Below are positions 1-6,521 of a stretch of 6,648 bases of DNA, piece after piece. The translations under genes and the position numbers were made by a program. Below the pieces are notes generated by a model. That model made no database searches, had not been told where the DNA came from, and saw only the letters and a program-made list of their open reading frames with translations. The stretch comes from Anaerolineae bacterium (GTDB taxonomy: Bacteria; Chloroflexota; Anaerolineae; 4572-78; NAK82): positions 1 through 6,648 of the forward strand of contig JAUVRU010000120.1 in the NCBI GenBank assembly GCA_030597485.1, in the 5' to 3' direction. Numbering within the stretch: the first letter of the stretch is position 1; each line of letters starts with the position of its first letter.

Positions 1-2732
1 CTGGTCTGCAGCGGGTCGAACTGGACTGTGTGACAGAATCCGTATTCATCCAGCTCAACCCCCAGCCGCTGTCCCAGTTGGCGCACGCTCTCCGAGATCT
101 CCATGCCGACGGAGAGCACCACCATGTCGAATTCCTCCTGCCGAATCTGCAGGCCGGAAAATGGTGCTGGGGCTGAATCGTCCATGTCAGAGGGTGCCCG
201 CTCCCCGTAATGAAGGACCAGATTATGTGATACCGGATCCTCCTTGATCGATGAGATGCGACACCGGGTGTACTCGATTCCGTATTTCTCGCGCGCCCGG
301 CGATAGTACGCTTCGTATCCTTTGCTGAAGGCACGCATGTCCATCATAAAGATGCGTACCTCAGTATCGTGCTCGTGCTCAATGGCCATGATGGCCTCTT
401 TGGTGGCATACATGCAGCACACGGATGAACAATAGTCGTGCGACTGATCGCGAGAGCCGACACATTGCAGAAAGGCGATCTTCTTAGGCGTCGCATCATC
501 CGACGGGCGCCGCACGTGGCCCATCGTGGGGCCCGAGGCACTCATCATCCGCTCCAGCTGCAATGAGGAAAGCACGTTGGGGAAACGTCCCCAACCGTAC
601 TCTTCCGAAAGCTCTGGGGGATATGCCTGGTAACCGGGGGACAGGACGACAGCGCCAACGTTGATCTCGCGTTGACGTTCCAACATGTCGTGATCGATGG
701 CCTGCACGCCACATTCGTACACACAGCTGAGGCACTCGGAGCAGATGCCGCAGGCCAGACAGCGGGCGGCTTCAGCCTGTGCCTGTTCCGCGGTGTAGCC
801 GGTCTCTACCTCGGAAAAGCCGCCCAGCCGTTCATCCACTGGCAGTTCAGGCACGGCCACACGGGGAGTAATCTCAATCTCACCAAGTCGCATCCGGTCG
901 TGCAGTTCCGTCTCGGTCATCTTCACCACCGGCAGGTCGGGTCGAGGCTTTGGCTCCAGCTCCTCGCCAGCCAGGTAGCGGTGGATGGCCTGGGCGCAGT
1001 CGTGTCCGTTGGCTACGGCTTCGATAACGAAGGAGGTGCCGCTCACGCTGTCACCAGCAGCGAAGACACCCGGTCGGCTGGTGGCAAAGGTGTTGGGGTT
1101 GACAGCGATAGTGCGTTGCGGCGTCAGGCCTACGCCGGCGTCATCAGGGATGAAAGCCAGACCAGCTCTCTGGCCTACAGAGAAGATGACCACGTCGGCG
1201 GGCAGCACGTGATCAGATCCCTCCTCCGTTTCCATGGACAGCCGTCCGTGATCATCGAACTCGAAGCTGGCCACGCGCCGGCACTCCACACCAGCCACGT
1301 ATCCATTTCCGTTGTCCACGACGCCCAGAAAAGTAAGGTCATTGTGAATCGTGATGCCTTCTTCTACCGCTGCCTCGACTTCCGAGTCATGCGCAGGCAT
1401 ATTGCGGCAGTCTTCAAGGCAGGCCATATGGACTGCACCTGCGCCCAACCGCACCGCAGTACGGGCCACATCAATGGCCACGTTGCCGCCGCCCAGCACC
1501 AGAACCCTTCTGTCCTGAACGTCGGGAAGCGTGACGTCGACGGTTGGCGGCTCCCTACCTGATCCGTTGCCCCCCGTCTCCCCTTCATTCCCGTTCAATT
1601 CTGCCAGCCTGACATCGCGCAGAAACTGAGTATTGATGAGGACGCCCTCCAGGTCATTGCCAGGGATGGGCAACCGGATTCCCTCGTGTGCCCCCACGGC
1701 GACCAGCACTGACTGGAAGCCCTCATCGAAGATGTCGTCCAGGTCTGTTACCGTGGTATTCAGTCGCAGATCAACGCCCAGATCGATGATGTCCTGAACT
1801 TCCCGGTCCACGATCCAGCTGGGCAGACGATACTCGGGGACTCCCACCCGCAACATGCCCCCAGCCACCGGCAGCGCCTCAAAGACTGTCACCGGATAAC
1901 CCATCTTGCACAGATCCTGGGCGGCGGTGAGACCACAAGGACCGGCCCCGATTATCGCCACTCGTTTGTCATATTGGCGAGTGGCTGCCTCTGGGGGGAC
2001 GCGTGGCTGGGCATATACCGTGTCGGTGACGAACCGCTTCAGGGCATGGATGTTAATGGGGTCATCCACCTTGCCTCGATTGCAGGCATCTTCACAGCGG
2101 TGGTTGCAGATACGACCACAGATACCTGGGAAAGGATTGTCCTCCCTGATGACGCGCAGCGCGTCCTCGAAGCGTGCTTCACGGATAAGGGCGATGTAAC
2201 CCTGGGCTCGCTGGCTAGCGGGGCATGCATCTCGGCAGGGGGCGATCCCAGCCTTCTCGATGGCGTAGGCAGCGGGGATAGCCTGGGGATAGAGCCTGTG
2301 AGCCGCTCGCTGCTGGCCGATCCCCACTTCAAACGGGTTGGGAATCACTACCGGGCAAACATCAGCACACTCACCACAGCCGGTACATTTGTCCAGGTCA
2401 ATGTAGCGGGGACGGGTGGTCACGGTGGCGGTGAAATCACCTGCCACGCCCTGCAAGTCCAGCAGTTCGCTGTCGGTAAGGATCTCGATGTTCAGATTCT
2501 GCCCTGTCTCAACCAGTCTGGGGGAAATCGTGCACATGGCACAGTCGTTGGTGGGAAAGGTCTTGTCCAATTGCGCCATATGGCCGCCGATGGCGCTCTT
2601 GGACTCCACCAGGTACACTCTGTAACCAGCCTCAACCAGATTCAGCGATGCCTGCATGCCGGCGATGCCACCCCCGACAACCATCACAGCGCCAACGACA
2701 TTGTCCTTCTCTTTGCGACGACTATCAGCCAT
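1..2732 (-). CDS. hdrA: HdrA-like flavoprotein with an internal GltD/NfnB-type NAD(P)H module (3' end outside the window)
   Basis: Open for 910 codons from ATG at 2732 to the left edge; no in-frame stop seen. Domains in order: HdrA flavin fold start with GGGIAG (res 20-25) and the HdrA motif TNDCAMC (61-67); one [4Fe-4S] site C116-x2-C-x2-C-x3-C126P; then a full GltD-type module, about res 162-595, with Cys-rich N-terminus (C166, C170, C205, C209, C213, C217), FAD site GAGPCG (262-267), NAD(P)H site GGGNVAID (414-421) and the AAGD FAD motif (558-561); then a six-cysteine Fe-S segment (C658-C674); then the rest of the HdrA flavin domain with QCVGSRD and C757-x10-C-x3-CC. It lacks the HdrA N-terminal domain. 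By family knowledge it should be a soluble NAD(P)H-linked electron-transfer subunit working with HdrA/MvhD partners. ATG 2732 has a purine-rich SD (2739-2746); an in-frame ATG at 2789 has none. Large HdrA-GltD fusions exist in anaerobes, sometimes called HdrL-type; exact partner unknown. Confidence 0.93.
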   Translation of the reverse strand, partial: MADSRRKEKDNVVGAVMVVGGGIAGMQASLNLVEAGYRVYLVESKSAIGGHMAQLDKTFPTNDCAMCTISPRLVETGQNLNIEILTDSELLDLQGVAGDFTATVTTRPRYIDLDKCTGCGECADVCPVVIPNPFEVGIGQQRAAHRLYPQAIPAAYAIEKAGIAPCRDACPASQRAQGYIALIREARFEDALRVIREDNPFPGICGRICNHRCEDACNRGKVDDPINIHALKRFVTDTVYAQPRVPPEAATRQYDKRVAIIGAGPCGLTAAQDLCKMGYPVTVFEALPVAGGMLRVGVPEYRLPSWIVDREVQDIIDLGVDLRLNTTVTDLDDIFDEGFQSVLVAVGAHEGIRLPIPGNDLEGVLINTQFLRDVRLAELNGNEGETGGNGSGREPPTVDVTLPDVQDRRVLVLGGGNVAIDVARTAVRLGAGAVHMACLEDCRNMPAHDSEVEAAVEEGITIHNDLTFLGVVDNGNGYVAGVECRRVASFEFDDHGRLSMETEEGSDHVLPADVVIFSVGQRAGLAFIPDDAGVGLTPQRTIAVNPNTFATSRPGVFAAGDSVSGTSFVIEAVANGHDCAQAIHRYLAGEELEPKPRPDLPVVKMTETELHDRMRLGEIEITPRVAVPELPVDERLGGFSEVETGYTAEQAQAEAARCLACGICSECLSCVYECGVQAIDHDMLERQREINVGAVVLSPGYQAYPPELSEEYGWGRFPNVLSSLQLERMMSASGPTMGHVRRPSDDATPKKIAFLQCVGSRDQSHDYCSSVCCMYATKEAIMAIEHEHDTEVRIFMMDMRAFSKGYEAYYRRAREKYGIEYTRCRISSIKEDPVSHNLVLHYGERAPSDMDDSAPAPFSGLQIRQEEFDMVVLSVGMEISESVRQLGQRLGVELDEYGFCHTVQFDPLQT

Positions 2733-2738
2733 GTGTGT

Positions 2739-2746
2739 CTTCTCTC
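2739..2746 (-). promoter_or_regulatory. weak ribosome binding site for the HdrA-GltD gene
   Basis: The minus strand reads GAGAGAAG, then six bases, then the ATG at 2732. It matches the anti-Shine-Dalgarno only partly but is the best purine run in the gap. It favours ATG 2732 over the in-frame ATG at 2789, which is preceded only by CACGAG and, three codons upstream, an in-frame TGA. Confidence 0.45.
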
Positions 2747-2783
2747 GCGAACGATTGCCTTTGGGCTTATCCAAGTACGTAGG

Positions 2784-2803
2784 TAACATCTCGTGTCATG
2801 TTA
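2784..2803. repeat. 6-bp inverted repeat in the mvhD to hdrA-gltD gap
   Basis: On the plus strand TAACAT (2784-2789) is followed by an 8-base spacer and its perfect reverse complement ATGTTA (2798-2803). The stem is AT-rich and has no T-run, so it does not look like an intrinsic terminator. It could be a protein-binding dyad or chance. It lies next to a pair of 8-bp direct repeats in the only sizeable gap between the genes. Confidence 0.35.
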
Positions 2804-2805
2804 TC

Positions 2806-2826
2806 GAATCGGTGATGTGAATCGGT
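2806..2826. repeat. 8-bp direct repeat pair in the mvhD to hdrA-gltD gap
   Basis: GAATCGGT occurs at 2806-2813 and again at 2819-2826, a 13-bp period. Both copies are in the 120-bp noncoding gap between mvhD and the HdrA-GltD gene, beside the TAACAT/ATGTTA dyad. No convincing sigma70 promoter is visible, so an operator role is only a possibility. Confidence 0.35.
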
Positions 2827-2852
2827 TGCTCTGTCTCCGTGAGCCATCCAGT

Positions 2853-3335
2853 CTACCCCAGATACGCTCGTTTGGCACCCTTCCTCAATCTCAGCGGGTT
2901 GGGTCCCAATTCGCGAATACGCTCCGTCATCTCCTCCGCGTGGCGGGCAAAGGTAGCGCCCATACCTCCGGAGACAACGAACATCTCCAGGCGTTCGCCG
3001 CCCAGCCCGATTTCATCGAGCAGCTGCTTGGTCCGCTGAACCCGTGCCAGGCCGCGCTCGTTGCCTCTCACGTGGTGGCAATTGCCCAGGGAACAGCCGA
3101 CGACATACACACCATCGGCCCCGTCCTCAAAGGCCTTGAGCAAGTGGGCGACGTCGGTCTTGCCGGTACAGGGCAAGCGAACCAACTTAATGCCAGGCGG
3201 GTACTGCAATCGCTGCGCGCCGGCAGTATCGGCACTCATATAGCCACAGTAGTTACAGGTGAAAACGGTGATCTCCGGCTCAAATGCCTCGTCGTGTCCG
3301 TTTCCTCCACTGCGTTTCGTTGGCTTATCACTCAC
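2853..3335 (-). CDS. mvhD: MvhD-type iron-sulfur protein (hydrogenase/Hdr delta subunit)
   Basis: 160 aa, close to the usual 130-160 aa of the MvhD family. It carries the family signature: FTCNYCGYMSADTAGAQR (res 25-42), PCTGK (55-59), AFEDGADGVYVVGCSLGNCHH (core 74-88), and a C-terminal VSGGMGATFA segment (121-130). Cysteines C27, C30, C56, C81 and C86 are the candidate [2Fe-2S] ligands. In methanogens MvhD passes electrons from the [NiFe] hydrogenase MvhAG to HdrA; in other anaerobes it links other donors to HdrA, or is fused to the C-terminus of QmoB. No hydrogenase gene is seen here, so the donor is more likely NAD(P)H through the neighbouring GltD module (inference). Start is GTG with GAGGGAG upstream (3346-3352). 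It begins 33 bp after the 1050-aa HdrA gene and is followed by the HdrA-GltD gene, so an operon is likely. Relative to canonical MvhD, the CSGR and GCHPGDCHY motifs are altered; the N-terminal 20 residues are a hydrophilic tail. Confidence 0.94.
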   Translation of the reverse strand: MSDKPTKRSGGNGHDEAFEPEITVFTCNYCGYMSADTAGAQRLQYPPGIKLVRLPCTGKTDVAHLLKAFEDGADGVYVVGCSLGNCHHVRGNERGLARVQRTKQLLDEIGLGGERLEMFVVSGGMGATFARHAEEMTERIRELGPNPLRLRKGAKRAYLG

Positions 3336-3345
3336 GACAATGGCT

Positions 3346-3352
3346 CTCCCTC
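3346..3352 (-). promoter_or_regulatory. ribosome binding site for mvhD, supporting the GTG start
   Basis: The minus strand reads GAGGGAG ten bases before the GTG at 3335. It lies in the 33-bp gap after the TAG stop of the HdrA-HdrA gene. The only nearby ATG (3355-3353) overlaps this site and is out of frame with MvhD, so the GTG is the sensible start. Confidence 0.65.
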
Positions 3353-3368
3353 ATATCAGGACAATAGA

Positions 3369-6300
3369 CTAGAAACCGAGCATTCCGTCGGTCATTGCCA
3401 TCTCTCGATCACCGGCCTCCAGTTCCTCCACGTCCACGACCGCCCAGGCACCCAGGCCGTAGGCCAGGATCTGCAGGTCGGTGTTGTTCATAAGCTGAAT
3501 GGCCTTGGCCGGACACTCGCTGGTGCAGGTGCCGCATCCCTGGCACAGTGCCGGGTCGATGTAGGCTACTCCTTCAATGCCGCCCACGCCAACCTGGGCT
3601 GGCTGAATCTCAGGGATGCCGAAGGGGCACGTCCGGGTGCAGGTCAAACATCCCGTGCACTGCGTCTGATCAACAACCGCCACGTTCATGCCGAATTGGA
3701 GCGTCTGCTTGGAGAGAACGGTGATAGCCCGCCCGGCGGCAGCCTGGGCGTTGGCTATGGCCTCCTCGATGAATTTGGGATAGTGGGCCATACCGGCCAC
3801 GTACAACCCCTCACTCGTGAAGTCCATCGGGCGCATCTTGAGATGCGCCTCCATAAAGAACCCCTCACTGGAGAGAGGTACGCTCAGGATTTGAGCCAGC
3901 TCCTTCGTCCCCCGTGAAGGAACGATTGCCATGTTCAGGACTACCAGATCAGGCTCAAGGGTGAGTGTCTCCCCCAGTATCGGTTCCTGCACCGTGACCC
4001 GAAGTCGTCCCTCTACTTCTTCCACCAGCGGCTTGGTGGAATCGTCGTAGCGGACAAAAACGGCTCCGCGACGGCGTGCCTCGGTGTAGTACTGCTCGCG
4101 GAAACCGTAGGCGATAACGTCTTTGTATAAGATGGTCACCTGGCACTCAGGATTCAGCAACTTGATGCGGATGGCATTCTTCAGCGAGCTGGTGCAGCAG
4201 ATTCGGCTGCAGTAGTCTGGAGCGTCGGGCGAGCGCACGCATTGAATCATGACGATGTGGTGCATATCGGCGATTGCTTCCGGCTGGTGAGCGATCCGAC
4301 CTTCCAGCTCGGCCCCGGTGATAACCTGGCTGCTCTCGCCCAGCAAGTACACATCACCGCGCCATTCCTCACCTCCGGTGGCCACGATGGTGACACCGTG
4401 TTCAACAGAGGCATCGGCAGGCTGCTCGCCTCCCTCCGAATACGAACGAATGACCGAACGGAACCTGCCCACCGAGCCGGAGTGCTCTACGACTTCGCTA
4501 CGGGTATGTACGCTGACGCGCTCGTGACCGCGCGCTCGATTGACCAGGTCACGCAGCAGTCGCTGGGGATTCTGGCCTTCGGCCACGTAGTACACGTGAC
4601 GCAAGTTGCCGCCCAGCTCTGCCGACCGTTCCACCACGGTCACATCGTAGCCCGTGTCGGCGATGGAGAGTGCCGCTGTGAGCCCTGCCACTCCTCCGCC
4701 GATCACCAAAGCCCGGCGCACCGGGGTCACCGATTGTGCATGGCTGGGAACCATAACGCGCACACGGTCGACTCCGCCACGCAGCAGTTCCAGTGCTTTC
4801 CGGGTGGCTGCACGGGGATAGGCGCTGTGAACCCAGGCACAATGCTCGCGGATGTTCACCATCTCCAGCAGGTAGGGGTTCAGGCCAGCCTGCCGTATCG
4901 TTCGCTGAAAGTGGGACTCGTGAGTACGGTGGCTGCACCCAACCACCACCACCCGGTTCAACTGGAGTCGCTGGATAGCCTCCCGAATCTGTGACAGCCC
5001 CTCCTCGAAACATCCATATCCCGTCTGGGCAGCGTGGACCACGCCTGGAAGCCCGTTGGCGTACCGGACAAGTTGAGCTGTGTCCACTACACTGTCGATG
5101 CTGGGATGACAATCGCACACGAAGACCCCTATCGTGGGAGATTGGCCTTCCACGTTGCGCTCTTCCACGAACTCCTCATCTGACAGGAAGGGGTATTCCC
5201 GGCTCGATTCCGCCGCGCCCAGATCGGCCCGCATCAACCGCATGACATCCCCAGCAGCACCGGCGGCGTCAGTAATCGTCTCGGCGATCTCTTTGGGCGA
5301 CTGGAAAGTACCGCAGACGTAGACGCCTGGTTGGCTGGTTTCCAGCGGCGTGAACTTGTCTGTCTCACAGAAGCCCCACGGATTGAGTTCAATTCCCAGG
5401 ATTTCTGCTGTGGCTTTGGCCGTTGCCGGCGGCCGTGTGCCCACTGACAACACCACCATGTTGAATCGTGCTTCAGTCACCTCACCACCAGGGGGCGCGT
5501 ATCGCAGGATCAGGTCGTCTGTTGTAGGGTCCTCCCTGACGGACGAGACCCGACATCGCACGTATTCCACCCCGAACGTATCCCTTGCCCGCTCGTAGTA
5601 GGCATTAAACTCCTTGTTGAAAGCACGCTCATCCATCATGAAGATCTGGCATTCCGCGTCGGGGTTACGCTGCTTGGCGAGCATAGCCTCCTTGGTGGCG
5701 TACATGCAGCAAATGGACGAGCAGTAGGGGTACCGCTGATCACGTGAGCCAACGCATTGCAGCCAGGCGATGCGCTGAGGCGGTTGACTATCAGAGGGGC
5801 GCACCACAATGCCCTCGGTGGGCCCCGACCGGCTGGCCAGCCGCTCGTACTGCATACCATGGACGACGTTGGCATAGCGCCCCCCTCCATACTCCTCATA
5901 TTCGCTGAGATCGGTCAACGTATAGCCGATTGCCAGAATGACCGCTCCGACATGGTGGACCACCCTGTCGGTGGGTTCCTCGTTCAGATCTATGGCTTTG
6001 GTGGGACAGAGGTCCACACAGATGCCACAGTCCTCACAATAGGGTCCCTTGTCCAGCACATAGGCATCGGGGATCGCGCGAGGAGCCACCTTGTAGATGG
6101 CCTTCCGCTCTGACAGATCCAGCTGGAAGCCACTGGGGAGAGATGTCGGACAGGCCACAGCGCACAGTCCGCAGTTGATGCAACGGTCAGGGTCTACGTA
6201 GCGGGGCTGCTGGCGCAGACGGATGGTGAAATCACCTGCTTGGCCAGCGGCGTCGACGATCTGAGTGTTGGTCAGAACTTCAATGTTGGGATGCAGATTC

Positions 6301-6521
6301 CGGTCGAGAAAAGCGGGTGAGATGGCCGGCCGGGTGCAACCGTAGCCGTGAGCCGAAGGACCGCGGCACAGCACACAGTCGTGGGTGGGGAACATGAAGC
6401 CCAGCTGAGCCACTCGCCCGCCCAACGTAGGGGTTGACTCAACCAGGATAACGCGCAGGCCGGCCTCAGCCAGGTCCATTGCTGCTCTCATGCCGCCTAC
6501 ACCACCGCCAACAACCATCAC
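3369..6521 (-). CDS. hdrA: Tandem HdrA-HdrA fusion flavoprotein (QmoA/QmoB-like polyferredoxin-flavoprotein)
   Basis: 1050 aa from GTG 6521 to TAG. Canonical HdrA is about 650 aa. Order: flavin module 1 (res 1-430) with GGGVGG (5-10), an HDC-VLC-containing Cys segment (48-62), a two-cluster ferredoxin insert (C114/117/120/124 and C162/165/168/172) and QCVGSRD plus C256-x10-C-x3-CC; an HdrA N-terminal domain (461-590) with VCDC (468-471) and conserved C504, C529, C561; flavin module 2 (602-935) with GGGVAG (608-613) and C761-x9-C-x3-CC but no ferredoxin insert; C-terminal ferredoxin (C955/958/961/965 and C993/996/999/1003). No signal peptide or membrane segment, so cytoplasmic. By homology it carries two FADs and up to about seven Fe-S clusters and is the electron-splitting hub of Hdr/Qmo complexes. 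MvhD follows 33 bp downstream. The start is uncertain: GTG 6521 and ATG 6518 lack an SD, while a good SD at 6591-6596 sits six bases before an in-frame ACG (6584), which would add 21 residues. Confidence 0.94.
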   Translation of the reverse strand: MMVVGGGVGGMRAAMDLAEAGLRVILVESTPTLGGRVAQLGFMFPTHDCVLCRGPSAHGYGCTRPAISPAFLDRNLHPNIEVLTNTQIVDAAGQAGDFTIRLRQQPRYVDPDRCINCGLCAVACPTSLPSGFQLDLSERKAIYKVAPRAIPDAYVLDKGPYCEDCGICVDLCPTKAIDLNEEPTDRVVHHVGAVILAIGYTLTDLSEYEEYGGGRYANVVHGMQYERLASRSGPTEGIVVRPSDSQPPQRIAWLQCVGSRDQRYPYCSSICCMYATKEAMLAKQRNPDAECQIFMMDERAFNKEFNAYYERARDTFGVEYVRCRVSSVREDPTTDDLILRYAPPGGEVTEARFNMVVLSVGTRPPATAKATAEILGIELNPWGFCETDKFTPLETSQPGVYVCGTFQSPKEIAETITDAAGAAGDVMRLMRADLGAAESSREYPFLSDEEFVEERNVEGQSPTIGVFVCDCHPSIDSVVDTAQLVRYANGLPGVVHAAQTGYGCFEEGLSQIREAIQRLQLNRVVVVGCSHRTHESHFQRTIRQAGLNPYLLEMVNIREHCAWVHSAYPRAATRKALELLRGGVDRVRVMVPSHAQSVTPVRRALVIGGGVAGLTAALSIADTGYDVTVVERSAELGGNLRHVYYVAEGQNPQRLLRDLVNRARGHERVSVHTRSEVVEHSGSVGRFRSVIRSYSEGGEQPADASVEHGVTIVATGGEEWRGDVYLLGESSQVITGAELEGRIAHQPEAIADMHHIVMIQCVRSPDAPDYCSRICCTSSLKNAIRIKLLNPECQVTILYKDVIAYGFREQYYTEARRRGAVFVRYDDSTKPLVEEVEGRLRVTVQEPILGETLTLEPDLVVLNMAIVPSRGTKELAQILSVPLSSEGFFMEAHLKMRPMDFTSEGLYVAGMAHYPKFIEEAIANAQAAAGRAITVLSKQTLQFGMNVAVVDQTQCTGCLTCTRTCPFGIPEIQPAQVGVGGIEGVAYIDPALCQGCGTCTSECPAKAIQLMNNTDLQILAYGLGAWAVVDVEELEAGDREMAMTDGMLGF

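Noticed and set aside
672..1562. 296-codon plus-strand open frame
   Set aside because: Antisense to the GltD module; composition and lack of motifs mark it as a shadow of the minus-strand gene.
1974..2786. 270-codon plus-strand open frame
   Set aside because: Antisense to the N-terminal part of the HdrA-GltD gene, with no recognised domain and a sequence that mirrors the Cys/Gly-rich minus-strand codons.
2787..2789. Alternative in-frame ATG 19 codons upstream of the HdrA-GltD start
   Set aside because: No Shine-Dalgarno precedes it and an in-frame TGA sits three codons upstream. ATG 2732 has a purine-rich site at the right distance.
2784..2803. Intrinsic terminator after mvhD
   Set aside because: The 6-bp stem is AT-rich and no T-run follows on the minus strand, so it does not fit a rho-independent terminator.
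2733..2852. Sigma70 promoter ahead of the HdrA-GltD gene
   Set aside because: GATAAC/TAACAT gives a partial -10 match, but no acceptable -35 lies 16-18 bp upstream.
2793..3917. 374-codon plus-strand open frame
   Set aside because: It lies antisense across mvhD, the intergenic gap and the end of the HdrA-HdrA gene. Its product is His/Gly/Arg-rich with no recognisable motif, while the minus strand has unmistakable Fe-S protein motifs.
4242..4994. 250-codon plus-strand open frame
   Set aside because: Antisense to the middle of the HdrA-HdrA fusion; His-rich and motif-free.
3369..6521. Selenocysteine codons, as found in some HdrA proteins
   Set aside because: The frame has no internal TGA and all expected cluster positions are encoded as cysteine.
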